Positions 41,913 through 50,527 of a DNA stretch of 64,000 bases are shown piece after piece. The notes below the pieces were generated by a model that saw only the letters and a list, made by a program, of their open reading frames with translations, searched no databases and was not told the DNA's origin. A program made the translations under genes and the position numbers. Each line of letters opens with the position of its first letter. Within the stretch, counting starts at the first letter, position 1. The DNA comes from Paulinella micropora (lineage: Eukaryota > Cercozoa > Imbricatea > Euglyphida). The stretch is from NCBI GenBank assembly GCA_009731375.1, contig BJOX01000219.1, positions 699,400 through 763,399 of the forward strand. The letters are read 5' to 3'.

Positions 41913-42456
41913 CATTCGCCTATTAACAGCATAATAATTTTTTTATACTGCTTTATTTTATCTTTGTTAGCTTCAACATATTTTTTAGCTCTTTGTGCTA
42001 ACTTAATTTTATTTATTTCTCTGTATTCTTTTCCTCTCTGTGATACATATTCTTTGTTCTGTTCATACCATTCTTTCTTTTTTAGTGTTATGTGTTCTTT
42101 TTTTTTTCAAAATATTCTTTATGTCTTCTTGCGAAGTTTTGTTTATTTTCTTGGTAATGTTCTCTTGCTGTCCTTCTTGCTACACATTTATTAACACAAT
42201 TTTCTGTTTGTCTGATTAATTCTCCTTCTCTTTTTCTTAGTTCATATACATTATTACAGGGAAATTCTTCAATCAATTCAATATAATGGTCAGGATGCTT
42301 TATAATTTCTGCGGATGTTAGTTGTGTCTGCCTTTTGAAATCAGTTCTATGTTTATATAGCCTTTTATGTAATGGTTCAGTTGTTGAACCTATGTAAATC
42401 TGGTCTGTCTGGTGAGACCTTAATGAATAAATCTTTCCTTGCTTGTAGTCTGGCAT
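41913..42456 (-). pseudogene. GIY-YIG endonuclease, frameshifted at a homopolymer
   Basis: I choose ATG at 42456 (MPDYKQ). The nuclease motif reads KIYSLRSHQTDQIYIGST, then RLYKH with the conserved Arg, and KREGELIR with the conserved Glu. These fit GIY-YIG nickases common in large DNA viruses and mobile introns. The first frame stops at 42088 just after a ten-base T/A run (about 42,100-42,110). The other frame continues with similar Tyr/Asn/Lys repeats (EWYEQNKEYVSQRGKEY) to TGA at 41913-41915, the usual C-terminal tail of this family. The catalytic domain is upstream of the shift, so a shortened enzyme could still form. Confidence 0.78.
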
Positions 42457-42486
42457 TTTTGTATAATAATATAAACAAGTTATAAA

Positions 42487-42990
42487 ATGCCGAGAGGTAA
42501 TAGAGAGGTCGCTATGAAGAACCTTGAAAAGGGTTGGGAGGCTAAGAAGCAACAGGCTAAACAGAGAAAGATTGAGAGGGCGAGGGAACTACTTGCTGAG
42601 GAAGAGGCTAAGAATGTAAAAGAAATGAATGACGATGAAAAGATGGACCACATTACTAAGAAGCAGTTGGCTAAGGATATGATTGATGGAAGAGACGGTG
42701 AGATAAGTGAGGAAAGTAGTTCGGACGAGGAAGTAGAACACGACTTTGTTGATATAGTAGCCCAACGGGTGGCGGGTATGAAACTTAAAGCCAAACAGAA
42801 GAAGGCGAAGAAAGTGGTAAAAAAGAAAGTGGAAGAGGAGAGCGAGAGTGAGAGCGAAAGTGAGGAAGAGGAAGAGCCTAAGAAGGGTAAAGGCAAGAAA
42901 TCAAACATATCAGTTAATGTTTATAATCAGCAACCCGAGAAACCAAAAAAAGAAAACAATGATGTTTCAAAGATATTTTTAAAGTTCTAG
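42487..42990 (+). CDS. highly charged protein with coiled coil, unrecognised
   Basis: 167 residues. Lys/Arg/Glu-rich helices (KNLEKGWEAKKQQAKQRKIERARELL), an acidic Ser/Glu block (EESESESESEEEEEP), a GKGKKSNISVNVYNQQ segment and a C-terminus KIFLKF. The gene is divergent from the GIY-YIG gene with only about 30 bases between the starts. The stop codon abuts a GTAAGGGC/GCCCTTAC hairpin. Genome-binding or scaffold roles are possible but not shown. The frame is intact. Confidence 0.6.
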   Translation: MPRGNREVAMKNLEKGWEAKKQQAKQRKIERARELLAEEEAKNVKEMNDDEKMDHITKKQLAKDMIDGRDGEISEESSSDEEVEHDFVDIVAQRVAGMKLKAKQKKAKKVVKKKVEEESESESESEEEEEPKKGKGKKSNISVNVYNQQPEKPKKENNDVSKIFLKF

Positions 42991-43007
42991 TAAGGGCAAG
43001 CCCTTAC
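42990..43007. terminator. GTAAGGGC-AA-GCCCTTAC hairpin at a stop codon
   Basis: Perfect eight-pair stem with AA loop, beginning with the last base of the TAG stop of 42487-42990. Same design as the other stop-codon hairpins. Confidence 0.7.
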
Positions 43008-43127
43008 AAACCCAAGTTTTGCTAAAAGATTTTTTAAATCTTTCAATATATAACTTTATGCGCGACTTATTATTTACTCTTTTATATATTGTGATAAACT
43101 ACCTTACTTTTTTAAACGCATACAGCA

Positions 43128-44099
43128 ATGGACCATAAGCATACGGGAAATAATGAAAACGGAGGTGAAGATGAAGATGAAAGAAAGGAACAACAAGCAC
43201 TTGAAATTCATTACCAAAAAAGATTACCAACCGATAAATGGAATACTATATGGTCGGACAAACCACTTAAACAAGTATTTGTAGATTTGGCTGATATGTC
43301 AAAACTTAAAGATAAGAAAGGAAATAAAGGCTATGCTTGGATGTTGTTTTGGATTGACAATCACAGCCAATTTTTAATAATTAAACCACTTAAAAACAAA
43401 ACGGCGAAAGAAGTTTATATGGCTTTGAAATCAATACCATACACACCCGAATCAATTACTACTGATAGCGGAAGTGAATATAAAGGAATGGTTAAGGATT
43501 ATTTCAGAGAGAATAATATTGAACACCGGACGGTTGAAGTTGGAGACCATCGGGCTCTTGCGATTGTGGACCGTGTAATCAGAACTATAAGGCGGTGGCT
43601 TGACATTCTATTTGAAACTAACAGCAATTTTGATTGGCTTTCTTGGATTGATGATATGGTAGATGCTTATAATATGCGACATCATAGAACAATTCAAGCT
43701 AGACCGATTGATGTATTTAAGGGTGTTAATAAAAATAAACAACGAATTCAGCGGGATGGCTTAGTAGACGAATTTGAAAAAGGAGATAGGGTGCGAAAGG
43801 AGTTAAAAAGGAATTTATTTTCAAAAGGGGGCCGACAATACAGTAAGCAGATTTACACCGTAGTAGGCCGTTCCGGTTTCAAATTAATTCTCAATTCGGA
43901 TGAGCTAGTCAGCCCTCGTGAATTATTAAAGACCAAATTTGACAAACCAGCCGACGAAGAAAAGCAAATTAATGAACAAGTCAAAGAAATAACAAAAGAA
44001 AAGAAAACGAAAGAATTATTAAACCGGGAAGATATTCAGCCGGAGAATGTTGGGACTAGCAGGAGAGAAAGAAAAGCAAGAGTAATATTAGATTTATAA
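43128..44099 (+). CDS. retroviral-type (rve) integrase of the PLV
   Basis: 323 residues. The catalytic core has VFVDLADMS (Asp 53), TTDSGSEY (Asp 113) and LAIVDRVIRTIRR (Asp 148). The spacing of the last two is 35, as in DD35E enzymes, but the third acidic residue is Asp instead of Glu. Then come a helix with WLSWIDDMVDAYNMRHHRTI and a C-terminal SH3/chromo-like module YSKQIYTVVGRSGFKLIL. It catalyses insertion of the linear element ends into host DNA. The frame is open, so the gene could still be functional. It sits near the right terminal repeat on the plus strand. Confidence 0.88.
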   Translation: MDHKHTGNNENGGEDEDERKEQQALEIHYQKRLPTDKWNTIWSDKPLKQVFVDLADMSKLKDKKGNKGYAWMLFWIDNHSQFLIIKPLKNKTAKEVYMALKSIPYTPESITTDSGSEYKGMVKDYFRENNIEHRTVEVGDHRALAIVDRVIRTIRRWLDILFETNSNFDWLSWIDDMVDAYNMRHHRTIQARPIDVFKGVNKNKQRIQRDGLVDEFEKGDRVRKELKRNLFSKGGRQYSKQIYTVVGRSGFKLILNSDELVSPRELLKTKFDKPADEEKQINEQVKEITKEKKTKELLNREDIQPENVGTSRRERKARVILDL

Positions 44100-44103
44100 T
44101 TTA

Positions 44104-44655
44104 TTAGATAAAACCAATTGGAAGTATCCAGACTATATCTCTGGTTCTCGCCTTCAAAACCCTGCTGATAGCTGTAATGGAATTGAAAATAATCATCTCA
44201 TTTTCTCTCCCGACACAGACGAGAAAATATTGTTTGTGTTTTGGTTTGTCCACGGCGGTGTTGACATCTACATAAGCGAAATAAAAATCACTTGTTTTGA
44301 TATCTCTCGGCTCAATATAGTTCCGCATTTGCGGGTACTCACGAAAAACTTCAATATGTTTTTTTGAGTTGACAAAATTCCGCGAAAGTTTTACATATCT
44401 TTTGTTTTCGTGGAAGAATGGAACAATAGTTTCATAAGTGCCCCATCCGATTGGAGCTGGCTGGCCAGGGGCTGGGTCGGCTGGGGCTGGCTGGCCAGGG
44501 GCTGGGTCGGGCTGGCCAGGGGCTGGGTCGGCTGGGGCTGGCTGGCCAGGGGCTGGGTCGGGCTGGTCAGGGGCTGGGTCGGCTGGGGCTGGCTGGCCAG
44601 GGGCAGGGTCGGGGTCAAACTGAACTCCTTCCAATGCTGTCGCTAAATCATCCAT
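44104..44655 (-). CDS. protein with Pro/Ala/Asp/Gly/Gln repeats and a globular C-terminus
   Basis: I choose ATG at 44655 (MDDLATALEG; 183 residues). Residues about 14-70 are repeats of PAPGQPAPADPAPGQPD. The rest (TYETIVPFFHENKRYVKLSRNF...YFLVCVGREN) looks globular. No family recognised. The repeat DNA is much more GC-rich than the rest of the element. The gene is convergent with the integrase gene, 4 bases apart. Confidence 0.55.
   Translation of the reverse strand: MDDLATALEGVQFDPDPAPGQPAPADPAPDQPDPAPGQPAPADPAPGQPDPAPGQPAPADPAPGQPAPIGWGTYETIVPFFHENKRYVKLSRNFVNSKKHIEVFREYPQMRNYIEPRDIKTSDFYFAYVDVNTAVDKPKHKQYFLVCVGRENEMIIFNSITAISRVLKARTRDIVWILPIGFI
44455..44612. repeat. GC-rich minisatellite within the Pro/Ala repeat gene
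   Basis: Repeats of GGCTGGCCAGGGGCTGGGTC with spacer GGCTGGGGCT, about five copies, kept in frame. Confidence 0.9.
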
Positions 44656-44751
44656 TCTACACAAAATAAAGAATAAATTTCTTTGTATGATGGGGGGCTT
44701 TCGCCCGATTTTTTTTTGTGGATAAAATATAGACACATTATTTATATAGCC

Positions 44752-45087
44752 CTATGTGCCAAGGGGCGAAGTGGGTGAGCCACTATTTACACTTTCTCTT
44801 ACACATTTATTCATATTAGCATCACTATTCGTTTTCATCATAATATGTAAATCATAATCAGAATATTTTATATAAGATTTATTAAAACTCAAACCCTCAT
44901 CTACTATCCCCATTCTTATTTTATCAATAACTTCTCTTTGATACTCATATCTATTTTCCTTTTTCCAAGCATTAAACAATTTTAGTTCTTTATTCGTTCT
45001 TATTATGTCATGTTTTCTTTGTAAGTTGGCCATCCTATCTTCTTCCACATATAAACTTTCTTGTTCCATCTTCCTGATAACTTTCAT
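44752..45087 (-). CDS. coiled-coil protein, possibly the second half of its upstream neighbour
   Basis: The first ATG in frame is at 45087 (MKVIRKMEQESLYVEED...). It encodes 111 residues with a helical, charged first half and a polar end. The frame is open upstream to 45105, where it overlaps the stop of 45102-45428. The coiled-coil character continues across the junction, so the two may be one gene split by a frameshift or two genes coupled by overlap. Confidence 0.45.
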   Translation of the reverse strand: MKVIRKMEQESLYVEEDRMANLQRKHDIIRTNKELKLFNAWKKENRYEYQREVIDKIRMGIVDEGLSFNKSYIKYSDYDLHIMMKTNSDANMNKCVRESVNSGSPTSPLGT

Positions 45088-45101
45088 AACAGCCTCTAAC
45101 T

Positions 45102-45428
45102 TCACTCTCTCTCTTCATTTCTTTTTCTCATTAAGAGGTCTATTTCTTTATTCAACTTATTTATTTTTTCTTCGGAAGCTATTTTTGTTCTAGTTAACTT
45201 ATCAACTCCGTGTTTATTTGTTTCGTAAATGAAAACATAATCATCAACAGACTTATTTTGTTTACTTATTAGACTTTCACTCATCTTACCTTGGTCTGGT
45301 TGGGGCAGGGTTCGGCTTTGGAACTTCTTCACTTCTTGGATTTTCTGAATTCTGAGAGAATGAAGTGCCGACGATTTTTGTCGCTGGGAAAAAGGTTTAG
45401 GTTGGCGGTTTCTGTCTTTTATTTCCAT
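45102..45428 (-). CDS. basic/coiled-coil small protein, unrecognised
   Basis: 108 residues. Basic Gln/Ser-rich N-terminus and a C-terminal coil (KINKLNKEIDLLMRKRNEERE). It lies at the right end of the element, pointing inward. No family recognised. Confidence 0.45.
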   Translation of the reverse strand: MEIKDRNRQPKPFSQRQKSSALHSLRIQKIQEVKKFQSRTLPQPDQGKMSESLISKQNKSVDDYVFIYETNKHGVDKLTRTKIASEEKINKLNKEIDLLMRKRNEERE

Positions 45429-45568
45429 TTTTCATTTTTTGTTATTAGTTGTTCCATATAATCCTTACTTGGACCGATTGGATTATGTTCTAGATGTTCT
45501 ATTTCTAATTTTCCTGGTGAGTGGTTTGAAATGCCTTTCTCGTTTTGGTGGACCGATATGGCTACCAT
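45419..45568 (-). CDS. very small frame at the right end of the PLV
   Basis: 49 residues from ATG 45568 (MVAISVHQNEKGISNHSPGK...). It overlaps the next frame by 10 bases. It could be the start of the following gene displaced by an indel. Weak. Confidence 0.3.
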   Translation of the reverse strand: MVAISVHQNEKGISNHSPGKLEIEHLEHNPIGPSKDYMEQLITKNEKWK

Positions 45569-45754
45569 AAAAATTCTGTTCTGGGTTCTGTCGTTATTTG
45601 TTTTCTTTTTTCCTAATTTTCAGATTGTTATTTTTGGTGATATTGTGTTTTGTGTTATTATCAATGTGGTGTGTGGTTTTTGTTCCATTCCATATTTCCT
45701 TGTTTCTATCCTATCATATCATAGTTTTATTTATGTTTCTTCTTTCTTTCTTGC

Positions 45755-45874
45755 TTCCTTTTTGATTTCCTCTTGATTTCCTCTTGTTTGTTGATTTTTG
45801 GAGATTTGGTCTGAAAGACCCTTTTCGGGCTGGTATTTTGCTTGAAAAATACCTGCGCGAAAAGTGTAATCATC
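45755..45874 (-). repeat. right terminal inverted repeat of the PLV
   Basis: 45771-45874 matches the left repeat exactly in reverse complement (104 bp). The match extends inward with two mismatches to 45755. Confidence 0.95.
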
Positions 45875-45885
45875 TTCTTTACCTC

Positions 45886-46143
45886 ATCTTCCCTTCCACC
45901 ATACCACAAATACTTGGACCTACCAACGTACGGCAATAACGCGATCGGGGAAAAAAAATATCTGTAATCTAGGTAAAGTAATTTATCAAAAGAAATATCG
46001 TGAAAGCAGTTTGAGCCATAGAAAAACAGTGAAGCCTTGCCATTTTGGCTCGAGTAGATAATTTTTATGACATATTTTCCTGAATTGATGTCGTCAAACA
46101 CACTACAAGTACCGGTGAAAACGAGAAGGAAAGTCTTGAACAT
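45886..46143 (-). pseudogene. host reading frame interrupted by the PLV insertion
   Basis: ATG at 46143 (MFKTFLLVFTGTCSVFDD...) opens a frame with FYGSNCFHDIS and YLDYRYFFSPI. It reads straight into the right terminal repeat. Keeping one copy of the flanking ACCTC, the same frame continues into the left flank at 25517 for about 45 codons to a TAG at 25380-25382. No family recognised. It may be an exon of a longer gene. Confidence 0.4.
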
Positions 46144-46262
46144 GTCCGGATGCACGAAAACGTTCAGGCAAAATTAAAGAATGAAACAAAAGGATCAATT
46201 TAATGAAAATATACTTTCAAAAAATATAACATATTCCAAAACAGTGTCAGAATCCAAGTGCA

Positions 46263-49200
46263 TTACTCGGTAGCAGCGGGAAGAGGGGCAGCGGCATGCA
46301 TCATGTGCATCATGACATGCCGATCGTCGTGGCACTGTTTGGAGCAGAAGAAACCATCCGCAGACACGCAATCTAACTTTTCGCAATCGCCTTCTTCTAC
46401 GCAGCAGGTGTAATCGCATTGATCGTACTCATCACTGCCATCTTAAGCTTCCAGCTTGGCGCCGGTCTAGATCTTCCACCACCCTTTGTGCACTGTGCTG
46501 TTGCATTTCTTGCAAGCTGTGCTTTCAAAATCTCGCACGTCAAACTTCTTTTCACACACGCAGCACTTGGCGAGGGTAGAAAACTTTTGCCCACAAATGA
46601 AACTTTTCTTTTTAAGGACCGCGTCGACCTCCCCTTCGTCATCTTCTACCAACTCTTCTTCTTCTTCTTCCTCCTTCCCCTCAGGGATCTCTCCTTCAAC
46701 AGCTACTTTGGGCTGCATGCACTTTCTGGAACCATGCTCCTGAAACTTGCGGATGCGATCCTTAGCGTTTTGAACCTGACCAGCATCGATGTCCAAGCAG
46801 GTGACGACCATGTTGGCTTGAAGGGCGCAGATGACTTCTTAGGCAGATCCCATGCAAGCAACCAACACCTTGCTATGTGTGGGAAGAGCATCAGAGATAA
46901 TTCGTTTGGACAACTCAGTGGGTTTTTCAAAAGCGTTGGCTCGTTGCTCCGGTTACCCAATAACTTTCTGTTTTTTCGTTGGGACAGAACAGTGTACAGG
47001 TTGTGACGATCCAGCGTGTTCCTTTCAAGATTGAGATGAAATTCATTCTGGGACGGGTAGACGGGTAGAACGCAACCATGACTCACTGCACTGCCTTGAT
47101 CCACTTCTGGACGTGTCCCTGGTAGTTGTGCTTCTCCTTGTACCAGAACACATGCTCGATTGTGCCGTAGCAGCACTGCTGCAAAGCTTCCACCAAGAGG
47201 TTGTACTGGGACAGATGATGATGGAAAACGACTGCGCGCTTGTTAGCATTGCAGACAACACCGAACTAGTTCAGCAATTTGATGACATTGTCCTTGTTGA
47301 TTTCAGTAGTGTCAGAAACAAGGTTGGAAATGTTGTAAAAAAGGTCAGCATAAAGCAGATCTGGAACAAACAAGACATAACAAAAGTTCGAAGACAAAAA
47401 AAAGGACATATTTTCAATTGATGGAAAAGTAAGGGAGACTAAAATTGCAGTGCACGAGATCAGTGTTCTGCGCCATGTTGAACATGTCTTGGACGATAAT
47501 CGTAGCGTTGCTGAAATGGATATGCTGATTTTCAGAGATAGGTACCTGTCAAAAAAATATAAAAAAAAGACATATTTCAAAGCAAAGTCTTCAAGAGCAT
47601 GAAACAAGAGGTCTCAGAACCTGTGGCTGTTCAACTTCTTCGCAGGAGACACGTTTGAGTGATGCCTGGATCCAGATCTTCACGTAAGTTTCCAGAGTGT
47701 CCGGGAGAGCGCGGTCCTTCTTTTTCTGCAGGTAGAGGATGTCCACAGTGCGAGCAAGGATTTTCCTGCCTTCTTCGTCGTCAAGCTGGGGGACGAAATC
47801 AATGAGGCTATCCTTCCACGACTTGCGGACGAAATGACTATCAATTTGAAAAACTCCCAAGTTGTCAGCAAGGTCCAGGATCATGTTTTGCAGCGAGATG
47901 AGGCAGACGTACTTCTTCTGCTCCAGAAAAAACCTCTTCATGATTGGCTTCACTCCGCTTGGCTTGCCTTCTTGAAGATCCTCAATCAATGGTTGCATTT
48001 CTTCCAGTAGACAGGGCTCGTCCTTGCGGATGTTGTGAAGTTCGTTGATGCTTTCGATGATTGCATGGTTCTTAGGCATGTCACGGCGAACGCCACCAGG
48101 GGAAAGAAGCTTCAACCAGCACTTCCAAAGATCACCGGTGTTCGAAGAGACCTAAATCCACATGGAACCGAAAGTCTGCAAGGGGATGTTGTGGGAAAGT
48201 GCGAAGTCCTTCTTCCACGAGGTCAGAAACTTGTTGCAGGACATTCATTCTGGTCCCTGAGACGAACCATTCCAGCGTAACCTTGATCGTGCGCAGAAAT
48301 GACGTTTTCGCCAAATGTGTTTTTACGGTGGACGTCAGCAACAGTGTTCTCGAAGGCGCCAAGAAAACTGACGGATTCACGACCTGCATCGTTCCAACGA
48401 ACGAAATGAAGAGCTTCCACGTGAATGACCTAGAATTTCGTGTTCTGAGGTTCTTCTCTGTGAATTTGCTGAATTGCATGGCTGGAATGAAGACCAACGA
48501 TCGCCTGCAGGGGAAACTTTCCGTACTGGATGGATCTGCGCAGAAGGTTGTTGATCTTGCCCTGGCCCTCGACTGGCAGGCTCGTGAAGTCCATCCTGGG
48601 CCTTTCCTTTTCTACAAACCCCGAAGTCCACAAAGCCTGAAATTCCTTCAAGGCTTCTCATCAACGAAATCAGGGATTCCAAGAGAAAATTGTCTGCATC
48701 GTCAAGCCCAAGCTTTCCGGGATTGACAACTTCGCGCGGATCTTGGATCCAACCCACCCACTGGATCTTCCTGTTGGGATCCAGAGACTTTTTAAAATTC
48801 TCGGCGAGTTGCTTGACATGCTCTGAGTCGAGTAAACGATCAGTCACTGCCCTTTGGGGTTGGGTAGCGATGGCGTCCGGAATGGCCTGCACGTTCTTGT
48901 AAGTCATGCTGGCAAGGGCTTTGGCTGCTTCCTTCATCTTCTCTCTGGTGTCTGCACAGAACAACCAACCAAAAAACATTGTATATTTTTCAACAAAAGA
49001 ACAAAAGAAAAGGGGGCTGACCCTTGATGTACTCATTCTTCTCAGCTTTCTGCCTGTCAGCCTCGGAGACATTCTTGCCCACGCCCTTTTTCCCCTTCAT
49101 CTTGCGTTGAGAACTTGCGCTTCTTCTCAACTGGTTCGGACCCTTCCGGTGAGGCCTCACTTTTGTGCTTTCCAGATGGATCAGGTGTGGAGGCTGAAGA

Positions 49201-50527
49201 AGAAGACGACGCCAGAGAAAGGGGATGGGGTGGGGCAGAAGACGACGAGGATGAAGACGGTGTCGCGGCAGTGGCAGAGGAGCTCCTGGCCAGAGGCGTG
49301 GTGGTTCCAACCGCCGTCTTGGGCTGTTTTTTGTTAGGGGGGATGGATCGTAATGGAGTGGCTGTTGAGGAACTGCTCGGTAAAGAGCTCGAAGAACTAC
49401 TCGACGAAGAGCTCGAAGGCTGTGTGGCAGCAGGGGCTGAAGATGCGAGGCTTTGGGGCCTGCCTGCAGTTAGCTGAGCAGAAAGACGACGAGCGAGGGC
49501 AGGGTCGGCGGGTGCAAGTTCCTCTTCGTTTTCGCCTCCCACAACCTCAGTAGCTGTGACTGCTCCGAGAATTTGCGGCGCGGGATGCAGAACGAAGAAG
49601 AGAATTGATGGGATGGAAAACAGAGGAAGGATCAGCCGGGGCAGCCTGCGAATCAGCGATAGGCAGCTTGGCTTGCTGCTTGGAAGAATCCTAATCTGAA
49701 AAATATTGTATATTTTTCAACACGAGACAATGATGACGTCGTGGTGGAAGAAGTGTCTCTCGGATGAAAAATATGACATATTTTTTGGACACTGACAAAC
49801 AAAAACGAAGTGGAGCAAAGATTCGTGAGACATTGAAGCTCAAAAGAAAAATGTAACATATTTTTGTTTGAAGACCTTAGCCTCCTCATCCATCTCTTGA
49901 AATTGTTTGATGTAATTGATCGCAGCCCCTACACCCACGAGCAAAAACAAAAAATCCTAGTGACCCGAAGCCAAAAAACAGTTCGGGAAGCATGGCAGCC
50001 ATGAACTCACAGTCCATAATTGAAACTTGTTCAAATTCAAGCAATAACTAGAACAACAGACACAAAGCAACAACAAACAACTAGAACAAAGGAGAGAGAG
50101 CTTGCTGACTTCTAGGAGCTGCCGCGTTTGGGCCTTTGGAGAACATGTCGTACAACTTCTCGTCCCAGGTCACATCCGCAGGCCAGCCCACGTAGTAAGC
50201 TTAAGTGAAGCACAGTTCATCGAGCAATGCAAACGTCTTGAAGTCTCCACCTTCCTCTTTGCTTGGGTCGTTGACCCACACCTGAACGTGCCAAAGTCGA
50301 GGGTTGTAGTTGTAACTAGTAGCACCTTTTGGCTTAAACGCAAACTTCCACACAAAACCGAGATCGAAAGAGCTCTCGATTTGACCCGTGTGGTCAGTCC
50401 CATGCTCTCCTCCAAGCTCCAGCTCAGAGCAAATGAGCTTCATGTCAGGTGTGATCCATTTGTAGGTGAAGTAAGACTTGTCGATAGAGGGACCACCCAT
50501 GATGTATTGTTCGGAAAGAGATTTTGA
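46263..50527 (-). pseudogene. decayed multi-exon gene with ParB-like and methyltransferase-like stretches and zinc-binding C-terminus
   Basis: A series of minus-strand pieces read as one long protein but are split by introns, stops and frameshifts. From the 5' end: 50,500-50,110 (YFTYKWITPDMKLICSELEL..., in-frame TAA at about 50,199); about 49,910; a Ser-rich low-complexity part 49,540-49,090; then 48,950-48,230 with IQWVGWIQDPREV and FPLQAIVGLHSSHAI; 48,110-47,620, helical; 47,530-47,430; 47,360-46,980 with several stops; and 46,860-46,480 with MVVTCLDIDAGQVQNAKDRI, an acidic block, and CCVCEKKF...ACKKC...H. The last piece, to TAA 46263-46265, is CDYTCCVEEGDC...FFCSKQCH. The VGLHSSHA stretch resembles the ParB active-site region, the LDID...Q...A..RI stretch resembles DNA methylases, and the end resembles a PHD-type zinc finger. 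All three assignments are weak inferences. Confidence 0.45.

Larger units (their letters stand above)
25518..45880. mobile_element. integrated Polinton/Maverick-type element (Polinton-like virus), about 20.4 kb
   Basis: Terminal inverted repeats bound a 20-kb AT-rich block with the hallmark gene set of this group: protein-primed family B polymerase, retroviral-type integrase, double-jelly-roll major capsid protein, penton, adenain-like maturation protease and FtsK/HerA-type packaging ATPase. Accessory genes encode a HIRAN protein, lipase, DUF3820-like protein, S74 tail fibre and GIY-YIG nuclease. Codon use and composition differ sharply from the repeat-rich host flanks. A candidate 5-bp target duplication (ACCTC at 25513-25517 and 45881-45885) flanks it. 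Several genes carry stops or frameshifts, so this copy is an endogenous relic, though a recent one. Group placement (true Polinton or PLV clade) needs a capsid and polymerase tree. Confidence 0.93.

Noticed and set aside
25518-45880. Classification as a virophage
   Set aside because: The retroviral-type integrase, terminal inverted repeats, protein-primed polymerase and S74 fibre fit Polinton/PLV better; only trees could settle it.
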